Shown here: piece by piece, positions 1 to 7,243 of the stretch
Numbering within the stretch: the stretch's first letter is position 1
Layout of the letters: the number at the start of each line of letters is the position of its first letter
Source of the DNA: Sphingobium boeckii
GTDB lineage: Bacteria; Pseudomonadota; Alphaproteobacteria; Sphingomonadales; Sphingomonadaceae
Assembly: GCF_014199215.1 (NCBI RefSeq)
Contig: NZ_JACIJC010000001.1
Span: forward strand, 622,001-686,000
Reading direction: 5' to 3'
DNA length: 64,000 nt
Translations under genes and position numbers: made by a program
Notes under the pieces: model-generated
What the model was told of the DNA's origin: nothing
The model's database searches: none
The model's input: only the letters and a program-made list of their open reading frames with translations

Positions 1-830
1 AGAAAGAGAAATGGCTCCCGCGCATCGCCACTGGGGAGATCATCACCAGCTTCGCGCTCACCGAACCCGATGTCGGATCGGACAGCGCCGCTGTGAAGCT
101 CCGCGCGGTCCGTGACGGCAATGTCTGGAAACTCTCGGGCACCAAGCGCTATATCACCAATGCGGACAAGGCTTCGCTCTTCACGGTGATGGCGCGCACG
201 GGCGGGGCGGGCGCACATGGCGTCTCCGCCTTCCTCGTCCCCGCCGATCTGCCGGGCCTCACCATCGGCATCCCCGAACGCAAGATGGGTCAGCAGGGCG
301 CGCATGTCTGCGACGTCAATTTCGATGACGTGCCCGTGCCTGCGGAGAATATGCTGGGCGCGGAGGGCGATGGTTTCAAGGTGGCGATGCGCGTGCTCGA
401 TCGCGGGCGGCTTCATATCTCGGGCGTCTGCGTCGGCGTGGCGGAGCGGCTAATTGCGGACAGCGTGGCCTATGCCGTGGAGCGCAAGCAATTCGGCAAG
501 CCGATCGCGGAGCATCAACTGATCCAGGCGATGATCGCCGATTCCAAGACCGAGGCGCTGGCCGCGCGCGCCTTCGTGCTGGATGTGGCGGCGAAGAAGG
601 ATGCGGGCGAAAACACCACGATGGAGGCCGCAGCGGTAAAGCTCTTCGCCTCCGAAATGGTCGGCCGGGTGGCCGATCGCGCGGTGCAGATCTTCGGCGG
701 CGCGGGCTATATTGCGGATTACGGGATCGAACGCTTCTACCGCGACGTGCGCCTGTTCCGCATCTATGAAGGCACCACACAGATACAGCAGCTTGTCGTC
801 GCCCGCGAGACGATCAGGCGGGGAGGATGA
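1..830 (+). CDS. Acyl-CoA dehydrogenase, 3' part (5' end outside window)
   Basis: FAD-dependent alpha,beta-dehydrogenation of an acyl-CoA, with electrons passed to ETF (etfBA lies at 38.7-40.4 kb). The reading frame is open from base 3 with no start in the window, so about 275 C-terminal residues are visible. The first visible part holds the family signature FALTEPDVGSDSA, followed by the middle beta domain and the C-terminal helical domain. IYEGTTQIQ near the end carries the position of the catalytic glutamate of medium-chain-type enzymes. An internal GTG at 93 would cut through the signature and is not the start. The gene lies upstream of an SDR, a thioesterase pair, an acyl-CoA ligase and an enoyl-CoA hydratase, which fits a fatty-acid or branched-acid degradation locus. 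The substrate is not determinable. Confidence 0.93.
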   Translation, partial: KEKWLPRIATGEIITSFALTEPDVGSDSAAVKLRAVRDGNVWKLSGTKRYITNADKASLFTVMARTGGAGAHGVSAFLVPADLPGLTIGIPERKMGQQGAHVCDVNFDDVPVPAENMLGAEGDGFKVAMRVLDRGRLHISGVCVGVAERLIADSVAYAVERKQFGKPIAEHQLIQAMIADSKTEALAARAFVLDVAAKKDAGENTTMEAAAVKLFASEMVGRVADRAVQIFGGAGYIADYGIERFYRDVRLFRIYEGTTQIQQLVVARETIRRGG

Positions 831-952
831 ATTTAGCCCTCTCCCCTTCAGGGGAGAGGGTTGGGAGAGGGGAATATCATGTCATGAGGGCCGGCGCATG
901 AGGACACTCCCCCTCTCCCCGGCCCTCTCCCCTGAAGGGGAGAGGGAGATAT
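831..952. repeat. Inverted pair of short palindromic (REP-like) repeats
   Basis: Two perfect hairpins with identical 10-bp arms (CCCTCTCCCC / GGGGAGAGGG). One is at 837-860 with loop TTCA, the other at 923-946 with loop TGAA. The loops are reverse complements, so the two copies face each other as in a bacterial interspersed mosaic element. Another arm-like copy lies at 911-920. The whole 122-bp gap between the acyl-CoA dehydrogenase and the SDR consists of this element. Confidence 0.85.
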
Positions 953-1744
953 ATGGATACCAGTAAACTCTTCAGCCTCGAAGGCCGCGTCGCGCTCGTC
1001 ACGGGGGGATCGCGCAATATCGGCAAATGGATCGCGCAAGGATTCATAGCCCAGGGCGCGAAGGTCTATATCTCGTCGCGCAAGGCCGATGTGTGCTTCG
1101 CCACCGCGCACGAATTGGGGCCGAACTGCATTGCCTTGCCGCAGGACGTGTCCACCGTGGGCGGTTGCCGGGATCTGGCGGCGGCCTTTTCCGAGCTGGA
1201 GCCGAAGCTCGATATCCTCGTCAACAATGCGGGGGCGGCCTGGGGCGAGGCGTTCGAGACCTTCCCCGAAAGCGGGTGGGACAAGGTGATGGATTTGAAC
1301 GTCAAATCACCCTTCTTCCTGACCCAGGCGCTGCACGGCGTGCTGAAAGCCGCGGCCAGCGCAGAGCGGCCGGGCAAGGTGATCAATATCACCTCGATCG
1401 ATGGCCAGCGGCTCAATCCATGGGAAACCTACAGCTATCAGGCCTCAAAATCCGCGCTGATCTTCCTCACCAAGCGGATGGCCGCGCGGCTGATCACCGA
1501 TCATATCAACGTCACCTCGATCGCGCCGGGTGCTTTCCCATCGGACATGAACAAGGCTGCGCGCGATCATGGCGATGGCGTGGCGAAGCGCATCCCGGCA
1601 GGTCGCATCGGCCGGGAGGAGGATATGGCCGCCGCCGCAATCTATCTCGCCTCGCGCGCAGGGGATTATGTCGTGGGGGAGACGCTCACGGTGGATGGCG
1701 GGATGGTGAACGCCAATATCGGGGGCGAGAGCATCGATCCTTGA
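953..1744 (+). CDS. SDR family oxidoreductase
   Basis: Classical short-chain dehydrogenase/reductase of 263 residues, cytoplasmic, NAD(P)-dependent. Visible motifs are the dinucleotide-binding VTGGSRNIG near residue 20, NNAG near residue 90, a catalytic Ser in ITSID and the YxxxK pair in YSYQASK. SSRKAD after the second strand places an Arg where NADP-preferring members carry one. Length is normal. The start ATG is preceded by AGGGAGA at 943-949, which lies in the arm of a palindromic repeat. The position next to an acyl-CoA dehydrogenase suggests action on an acyl-CoA-derived alcohol or ketone, but the substrate is unknown. Confidence 0.9.
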   Translation: MDTSKLFSLEGRVALVTGGSRNIGKWIAQGFIAQGAKVYISSRKADVCFATAHELGPNCIALPQDVSTVGGCRDLAAAFSELEPKLDILVNNAGAAWGEAFETFPESGWDKVMDLNVKSPFFLTQALHGVLKAAASAERPGKVINITSIDGQRLNPWETYSYQASKSALIFLTKRMAARLITDHINVTSIAPGAFPSDMNKAARDHGDGVAKRIPAGRIGREEDMAAAAIYLASRAGDYVVGETLTVDGGMVNANIGGESIDP

Positions 1745-1773
1745 GGACGATATCGGAAGCCAGCCCCTAAAAA

Positions 1774-1846
1774 CCGTTTGTCCCGAGCGCAGTCGAGGGA
1801 CGTGGGAATTGTCACCACATCCCTCGACTGCGCTCGGGACAAACGG
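1774..1846. repeat. 27-bp perfect inverted repeat (intergenic, convergent genes)
   Basis: Arms at 1774-1800 and 1820-1846 are perfectly complementary, with a 19-nt spacer that itself can add a GTGG/CCAC pairing. The core includes CGAGCGCAGTCGAGGGA. It sits between the convergent ends of the SDR and the thioesterase pair and could act as a bidirectional terminator, though there is no T-run. A diverged copy lies at 44228-44301 and a single-hairpin relative at 48284-48307, so this is a dispersed family in this genome. Confidence 0.85.
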
Positions 1847-1875
1847 CGAGGGGGAGAGGTCTGCGGGTGACGCGC

Positions 1876-2265
1876 CTATTCCCCCCTTACGATCAAGATA
1901 TTCATCCGGGCCGCCGCGATCGGCTTGCTGCGGTCATCCTGCCAGGCGATCGCTTCCACGTTCGCGATGCGCGTGCCGACGCGGGTGACGATGCCCACCG
2001 CGCGGGTTTCCTTGTCCCGCCCGCCGCGCATGAAATCCACGGTGATGTTGATCGGCTTCAGCCGCGGCTTGGCTTGGCCTTCGAACTCTGCATAAAGCGC
2101 GCTGACTGCGGCCATTTCCAGCATCCCGGCAATCGCGCCGCCATGCACGAAGCCCGGCCGGCCCAGCACATCGTCGGAAAAGGGCATCAGCAGAACGGGC
2201 GCATTATTCTCCCACCCATCGGGGGAGAGGCCCAGCACATCGGCATAAGGCGGCAGCGCGATCAT
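1876..2265 (-). CDS. PaaI-family hotdog thioesterase (first-type, HGG-containing)
   Basis: Protein of 129 residues with the hotdog-fold thioesterase pattern. VHGGAIAGMLEMA around residues 57-69 gives the HGG turn and the acidic residue on the central helix used by PaaI/YdiI-type acyl-CoA thioesterases. Cytoplasmic, and predicted to hydrolyse acyl-CoA or aryl-CoA. It is the downstream member of a two-gene operon: its ATG (2265-2263) overlaps the TGA of the preceding thioesterase in an ATGA, so translation is probably coupled. The two proteins could form a heteromer or act on different substrates. Confidence 0.85.
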   Translation of the reverse strand: MIALPPYADVLGLSPDGWENNAPVLLMPFSDDVLGRPGFVHGGAIAGMLEMAAVSALYAEFEGQAKPRLKPINITVDFMRGGRDKETRAVGIVTRVGTRIANVEAIAWQDDRSKPIAAARMNILIVRGE

Positions 2266-2687
2266 GAAAGCGGCCCGGTGAACATATAAGTGCCCGCCAC
2301 ATGCGCCACCGGATCGTCCGGATCGCCATCATGCGCATGGCCGCGCACGAAGGCGATGTTGCGCGTGATGCGATAGCATTGCCCGCGCCCGATCACGGTC
2401 TTGCCCGGCATGGCGGGGCGGAGATAATCGACGCGCAGGTCAAGCGTCGCCTGTTCGATGAACACCCCGCTCTTCGTCCAGATCGAGAGGCTGGTGGCGA
2501 GGTCCATCAGCGTGATGATCGGCCCGGAAGCCAAGATGCCCGTATCGGGGTCCGCGCTCAATTTCGCATCATAGGGCAAGGCGACTTCCACCCAATCCTC
2601 GCCCGAACCGTGGAACTGGATGCCCAATTTTCCGCCATGGCCATAATGGCGCACGGCTTGGTAGAAACGGGCGGGATCGAACGTCAT
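2262..2687 (-). CDS. PaaI-family hotdog thioesterase (second, HGG lacking)
   Basis: Protein of 141 residues when started at ATG 2687 (MTFDPARFYQ). A longer reading frame upstream has no homology-like sequence and runs through the divergent promoter. The hotdog pattern is recognisable (LMDLATSLSIW on the central helix, RVDYLRPAMPG on the following strand). The usual HGG turn is replaced by ASGP, so catalysis may differ from its partner. It is the first gene of the coupled pair, divergent from the acyl-CoA synthetase at 2826. Confidence 0.8.
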   Translation of the reverse strand: MTFDPARFYQAVRHYGHGGKLGIQFHGSGEDWVEVALPYDAKLSADPDTGILASGPIITLMDLATSLSIWTKSGVFIEQATLDLRVDYLRPAMPGKTVIGRGQCYRITRNIAFVRGHAHDGDPDDPVAHVAGTYMFTGPLS

Positions 2688-2766
2688 GCGGCTGGCCGTA
2701 GCTGGAGACTGATTAGACGGCAATCGCACCACATGCGGGGGTGACATTGCCTGCGGCCTGTGTAGG

Positions 2767-2788
2767 ATGACGTTTACGGAAAGGGCAA
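2767..2788. promoter_or_regulatory. Imperfect palindrome, possible LiuR/MerR-type operator
   Basis: A 22-bp site, TGACGTTTACGGAAAGGGCA plus flanks, lies between the divergent thioesterases and acyl-CoA synthetase. By memory it resembles the palindrome centred on TTTACGTAAA reported for LiuR-like MerR regulators of branched-chain acid and fatty-acid catabolism (about 18 of 22 positions). The two half-sites match each other at only 7 of 11 positions, so the call is tentative. Confidence 0.35.
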
Positions 2789-2825
2789 GCGCATTCAGAC
2801 TTGCCCGCCGCATCGGAGAGCCAGC

Positions 2826-4373
2826 TTGAGCCATCCCAGCCACCACGCCCGCACTATGCCGGATAAACCCGCGATCATCATGGGCGGCACGGGGGAGACG
2901 ATCAGCTATCGCACGCTCGACGCGCGCTCCAATCAGGGCGCGCATCTGTTCCGCAGCATCGGTCTGGAACGCGGCGATACGGTCGCCTTGCTGATGGACA
3001 ATCACCCGCGCTATTTCGAACTGGTCTGGGCGGCGCAGCGCTCGGGACTCTTCTACGTCTGCATCTCCTGCCGCCTGACGCTGCCGGAAACCGACTATAT
3101 CGTGCGGGATAGCGGCGCGAAGGCGCTGGTGGTGTCAGAAGGCGTGGGCGCGATTGCGGAGGGTTTGCCCGCGCTGTTTCCCGATCTGCCCTTGTTCATG
3201 ATCGGCGTGACCACGCCCGGCACTCGCGACTGGATCGCCGAAGCCGCCGCCCAGCCCGAAACCCCGATTGCGGACGAGACCGCGGGGACGGACATGCTCT
3301 ATTCCTCCGGCACCACGGGGCGGCCCAAGGGCGTTCGAGTCGCTTTGCCCGAGGATCGCAGCATCGATGCCACAAATGTGCTGGTCCAGATCGCGCAGGG
3401 CGTGTTCGGCTTTACGCGGGACGATCGCTATCTCTCGCCCGCCCCGCTCTATCATGCCGCCCCGCTGCGCTGGTGCCTCACGGTGCAGCGGCTGGGCGGC
3501 ACGGTCGTGGTGATGGAGCATTTCGATCCCGAATCGGCGCTGCGCCTGATCGAGACATACCGGATCGAGACCAGCCAATGGGTACCGACGCATTTCATCC
3601 GGATGCTCAAACTGCCGCAAGAAACGCGTGCACGCTATGACGTCTCGTCGCTCCGTTCCGCCATCCATGCCGCCGCGCCATGCCCGGTGCCGATCAAACA
3701 GGCGATGATCGATTGGTGGGGGCCGGTGCTGGAGGAATATTATGCCGGGTCCGAAGGCAATGGCATGACGATGATCCGGTCCGCCGATTGGCTGGCGCAT
3801 CCCGGATCGGTCGGCCGCGCCGTGCTGGGCACGCTCCATATCTGCGATGATGAGGGCGCTGAACTGCCGCCGCGCGCAGAGGGCATGGTCTATTTCGAAG
3901 GCGGCGTGCCGTTCGAATATCACAATGATCCCGCCAGGACGGCCGAGGCGAAGAATGCGCAGGGCTGGACGACGCTGGGCGATGTCGGCTGGGTGGATGA
4001 AGAGGGTTATCTGTATCTCACCGATCGCAAGAGCTTCATGATCATCTCCGGCGGCGTGAACGTCTATCCGCAGGAGATCGAGAACCATCTGATCACGCAT
4101 CCCAAGGTGGCGGACGTTGCGGTGATCGGCGCGCCCTGCCCGGATATGGGGGAACGGGTGGTGGCGATCGTGCAGCCGATGGACATGAAGGACGCGGGCG
4201 ATGCGCTGGCGCAAGACCTGACCGCCTGGTGCCGACAGAGCCTTTCGGGCGTCAAGATCCCCCGGCAGATCGATTTCCTGGCGGAATTGCCGCGCGCGCC
4301 CACCGGAAAATTATACAAAAGGCTGCTGCGCGACCAATATGCGCGCGACGCCGAAGGCAGGAAATGCCCATGA
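2826..4373 (+). CDS. Acyl-CoA synthetase (AMP-forming, ANL superfamily)
   Basis: Activates a carboxylic acid through an acyl-adenylate to its CoA thioester. Protein of 515 residues starting at TTG 2826, with GGAG at 2815-2818 as ribosome-binding site. The motifs are in order: P-loop-like YSSGTTGRPKG near residue 160, YAGSEGNGM near 303, LGDVGWVDEEGYLYLTDR with hinge and K/R near 385-400, and the C-terminal PRAPTGKLYK carrying the adenylation lysine. Its stop overlaps the start of the enoyl-CoA hydratase (ATGA), indicating one operon. The substrate is not evident; fatty or aromatic acids are both possible. Confidence 0.92.
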   Translation: MSHPSHHARTMPDKPAIIMGGTGETISYRTLDARSNQGAHLFRSIGLERGDTVALLMDNHPRYFELVWAAQRSGLFYVCISCRLTLPETDYIVRDSGAKALVVSEGVGAIAEGLPALFPDLPLFMIGVTTPGTRDWIAEAAAQPETPIADETAGTDMLYSSGTTGRPKGVRVALPEDRSIDATNVLVQIAQGVFGFTRDDRYLSPAPLYHAAPLRWCLTVQRLGGTVVVMEHFDPESALRLIETYRIETSQWVPTHFIRMLKLPQETRARYDVSSLRSAIHAAAPCPVPIKQAMIDWWGPVLEEYYAGSEGNGMTMIRSADWLAHPGSVGRAVLGTLHICDDEGAELPPRAEGMVYFEGGVPFEYHNDPARTAEAKNAQGWTTLGDVGWVDEEGYLYLTDRKSFMIISGGVNVYPQEIENHLITHPKVADVAVIGAPCPDMGERVVAIVQPMDMKDAGDALAQDLTAWCRQSLSGVKIPRQIDFLAELPRAPTGKLYKRLLRDQYARDAEGRKCP

Positions 4374-5158
4374 ACGATCGCGTGACCCTCTCCTTCGATG
4401 CCGGCGTGGCCGATGTTCGGTTGAACCGCGCGGACAAGATGAATGCGCTCGATCCCGCGATGTTCGCAGGAATTGCGGACGCCATCGCCCAATTGACCGC
4501 AATGCCCGGTTTGCGCGCCGTGGTGTTGTCCGGCGCGGGCCGCGCCTTTTCCGCCGGTCTGGATATGGCCAGCATGGCGGCGGGCGGCGCGAGCGCGGGC
4601 GTGGATCTGATGACGCGCACCCACGGACTCGCCAATGATTTCCAGCATGTCGCCTGGGGCTGGCGCACGCTGCCCGTGCCCGTGATCGCCGCGGTGCACG
4701 GTCTGGCCTTTGGCGGCGGCTTCCAGATCATGTCCGGCGCGGACATCCGCATCGCCCACCCCGCCACGCGCCTGTCGATCATGGAGATGAAATGGGGGCT
4801 GGTGCCCGATATGGGCGGCATCGCTTTGTGGCGCACTCTGGTGCGCGACGATGTGCTGCGCGAACTGACTTATACCAACAGGGAATTTACCGGGGCGGAG
4901 GCACTGTCGCTGGGCTTCGTGACCCGGCTGGCCGACGATCCCCATGCCGAAGCGCTGGCCCTGGCGAGGGAGATCGCCAGCAAGAACCCGCACGCGATCC
5001 GCGGCGCGAAGCGGCTGTATAATGACGCAGCGGATCAGGATGCGGCAGCCGCGCTGCTGGCCGAAAGCGCTGAGCAGAAAGCGGTGATCCGCACACCCAA
5101 CCAGATCGAGGCGGTGATGGCGAATATGGAGAAAAGGACACCGGGGTTCTTGGATTGA
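4370..5158 (+). CDS. Enoyl-CoA hydratase/isomerase (crotonase) family protein
   Basis: Crotonase-fold protein of 262 residues, with the ATG inside the ATGA overlap with the upstream ligase. An ATG two codons earlier is also possible. The oxyanion-hole segments SAGLDMASM and GLAFGGGFQ are present. Glutamates occur at both catalytic positions expected for hydratases (in IMEMKWGLVPDMGG and in LRELTYTNR). This supports hydration of a trans-2-enoyl-CoA in the pathway begun by the neighbouring dehydrogenase and ligase. Family members also catalyse isomerase and hydrolase reactions, so specificity is open. Confidence 0.9.
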   Translation: MNDRVTLSFDAGVADVRLNRADKMNALDPAMFAGIADAIAQLTAMPGLRAVVLSGAGRAFSAGLDMASMAAGGASAGVDLMTRTHGLANDFQHVAWGWRTLPVPVIAAVHGLAFGGGFQIMSGADIRIAHPATRLSIMEMKWGLVPDMGGIALWRTLVRDDVLRELTYTNREFTGAEALSLGFVTRLADDPHAEALALAREIASKNPHAIRGAKRLYNDAADQDAAAALLAESAEQKAVIRTPNQIEAVMANMEKRTPGFLD

Positions 5159-5784
5159 GGGCGGGTGTCAAAGAGCGCCAGGCGTGTGCACATCCACATC
5201 CAGGATCTAAGGCCACCTACCACGGTAAGGACTATCGCTGATGGAATTGCGGGGCGAAAAAGGCCAATAGCTAGCGCAAACCCTTTCGTAGAATGATCGG
5301 TTGAACAATTGGCGGAATGGCACAGCCCATCCTGTTGAGATTTTGGTCTATCGGCCATCGATTCCGAATTGCACGCTCGTCCAGTAGGTGGACCAAGCGC
5401 CCTGTAAAGTATCGCGCGCGCTTCGCCCGAGATCAATCCCCACTTAGTTTGATATTCCACTGGAAAAATATAGCCAGACCATCTTTCGCCGGAGCACATG
5501 ACCTCATCCCCAAACAGCGATAACCACAATTCAAAATCGAGACCTTCTGTGCCGGAAATCGACAGGCTACTTCCACCGGGGCAATTCATCCCACTCATGT
5601 TCCAGGCTGAAGCGTTCAGCTAATCCCAAAAATAAATTTCAAGTGCGCTCTATCGGTGGCTCATTCCAGCTATGTTGCCTTTCACACCGATCCATATGTC
5701 CAGCACAATCTGAAGCCTTCTGTCTGGAAGCAGCGATGCCAAACCGCTCTACCGATGTCGGCGAATGGTCGAAACAACACATCA
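5159..5784. other. 626-bp tract without a recognisable gene; lower GC
   Basis: Between the crotonase stop and the RNase HI-like stop. The stretch 5250-5760 is visibly richer in A and T than the flanks. The only long frame is on the minus strand (5598 down to 5035, 187 codons). It runs into the crotonase gene, lacks a ribosome-binding site, and changes from plausible protein (DFELWLSLFGDEVMCSGERW) to low-quality sequence. It may be a decayed remnant or an acquired orphan gene. I assign no function. Confidence 0.5.
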
Positions 5785-6177
5785 TCACAAGCCGTTCCGG
5801 ATGCGCTCCAGCGCGATACCGGCCAGATTGTGCGATCGGCGGATATGCTTGATCCGGATGCGGGCGAACGGGGCCGCCAGGATCCTGAAAGCATCATGAT
5901 GCGCTTGAAGTTCCGGGCTGCGGCATTTCCACACACCCTTGGCCTGGTTCACGATCAGCGCTGAATCGCCGACGAGTTCGATATCGTCCGCGGCCAGGTT
6001 TCGCGCGATTTCGAGGGCGTGGAGCAAAGCCAGCCATTCGGCGTCATTATTGGTGCCGTGGCCCGCCGCAGGGTCGTGATAGGTGATGCCGCGCGCGACG
6101 ACGGCGGTTTCCAGCGGCCCCGGATTGGGGCGGCAACCGCCGTCGAAGAAGAGCTTCAGGCCGGAATTGCGGGTCAG
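5785..6177 (-). CDS. Ribonuclease HI-like protein, probable CTG start
   Basis: RNase H-fold protein of 130 residues, the length of short bacterial/archaeal RNase HI types. Asp in FFDGGCRPNPG near residue 12, Glu in TNNDAEW near 45 and Asp in VGDSALIVNQAKG near 71 match the first three catalytic carboxylates. The fourth, normally Asp in a HNxxAD motif, is Gly here (SHNLAGIAL). No ATG, GTG or TTG occurs between an in-frame stop nine bases upstream of the CTG and the first catalytic Asp. The only reasonable start is CTG at 6177-6175, overlapping the TGA of the upstream gene as CTGA. Expression would rely on translational coupling. It would cleave RNA in RNA-DNA hybrids if active. Confidence 0.8.
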   Translation of the reverse strand: MTRNSGLKLFFDGGCRPNPGPLETAVVARGITYHDPAAGHGTNNDAEWLALLHALEIARNLAADDIELVGDSALIVNQAKGVWKCRSPELQAHHDAFRILAAPFARIRIKHIRRSHNLAGIALERIRNGL

Positions 6178-7127
6178 TTCTCGCTATCCAGCTTTCCGAA
6201 TTTTGCCTCGAAGCTCTTGATATCGCCCTTGGCGAGATAGCCGGCCTGTTCGATCCAGTGATCGCGCGTGATGCGTCCCTTGAAGGTGCCGAGCTGTGCA
6301 TCGACACGCTCGATATCGGCGGGCTTCCAGGCAGCGATCTGCGCGAAGCTGCTGACGCCGAGGCCGTTGAGCAGCGTCACTAATTTGGGACCGACGCCCT
6401 TCAATTGAAGCAGGCTGTCTGGCTTGGCGGGTGCCTTGACCGCGGGCTTGGGTGCCGCCTTGGCTTTCGCGGGCACGGCGGCCTTCGGCGCTGCCGCGGG
6501 TTTGGCCGGCGCAGCCTTGGCAGGCACGGCTTTGGCCGGAACCTTCGCCGCGGGCGTTTTGGTGACGGCGAGCTTCTTCGCAGGCACTGCCTTTGGTGCA
6601 GCCGCGGGCGCTTTGCTCACCACGGGCTTGGGTGCCGCCGCTTTGGCGACCGTCGTTTTTTTGTCGGGTGCGGGTGCTTTGGCGGCAGGTGATTGCTTGA
6701 CGGGCGTCTTTACGGGCGCCGTCTTTGCAGGCGCTTTGACGGGCGCGGCCTTGGCTTTGGGCGCCGGCTCGATCGGCGGCGTTGCCTTCACGGGGGCCGG
6801 TTTGACGACCGGCTTTTTCGCGACCGGCTTGGGCGTTGCAGCCTTTTTGGTGGACGCCGGCGCGGCTACGGTTTTCGACACCGTCGCGGGCGGCGCGCTC
6901 ACGAAAGCGGCGGGCGCGGGTGTAACAGGAACCGGATCGGCCTTTGCGGGCGCTGGCGGAATGCTGACGACAGGTGCGGGTTCGGCAAGCGCCTTGGCGG
7001 CAGGCGCGGCCTCGGGCTTCGTCGGAGTCTTGGCGACATCCTGCGGCGATGTGGACCGTCCCCAGACCCACCAGATGAATGCCACCCCGATGACAATCGC
7101 GATTACAATCCAGATCCAGTTTTCCAT
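6174..7127 (-). CDS. Membrane-anchored Ala/Pro/Lys-rich protein with C-terminal helix-hairpin-helix domain
   Basis: Protein of 317 residues in three parts. An N-terminal hydrophobic helix (residues 3-23, ending WWVWG) serves as anchor. A roughly 210-residue low-complexity segment of Ala, Pro, Lys and Val repeats (many PAKAAPA-like units) follows. The C-terminal domain begins SLLQLKGVGPKLVTLLNGLG and resembles the helix-hairpin-helix domain of COG3743-type proteins. The DNA-binding-like head would sit in the cytoplasm on a long flexible, basic tether. It is the first gene of a coupled pair with the RNase HI-like protein. The function is not established. Confidence 0.8.
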   Translation of the reverse strand: MENWIWIVIAIVIGVAFIWWVWGRSTSPQDVAKTPTKPEAAPAAKALAEPAPVVSIPPAPAKADPVPVTPAPAAFVSAPPATVSKTVAAPASTKKAATPKPVAKKPVVKPAPVKATPPIEPAPKAKAAPVKAPAKTAPVKTPVKQSPAAKAPAPDKKTTVAKAAAPKPVVSKAPAAAPKAVPAKKLAVTKTPAAKVPAKAVPAKAAPAKPAAAPKAAVPAKAKAAPKPAVKAPAKPDSLLQLKGVGPKLVTLLNGLGVSSFAQIAAWKPADIERVDAQLGTFKGRITRDHWIEQAGYLAKGDIKSFEAKFGKLDSEN

Positions 7128-7243
7128 ACCGCTTCCCCTGTATGTCAGGCGCCCACAAAGCGGCGCGGCGGGAAGCCTATCGAATCGGCATGGGGTGTCC
7201 AGTCCGAATTGATTTCAGGCGGTTTCCTGGCGTCCCACGGCGG

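Noticed and set aside
831-952. CRISPR-like repeats
   Set aside because: Only two palindromic copies in opposite orientation and no regular spacers.
2688-3005. N-terminal extension of the second thioesterase
   Set aside because: It crosses the divergent promoter and enters the acyl-CoA synthetase gene; ATG 2687 gives the normal family length.
6424-7212. 262-codon Ala/Gly-rich frame on the plus strand
   Set aside because: Shadow of the repetitive Ala/Pro/Lys linker of the helix-hairpin-helix protein.
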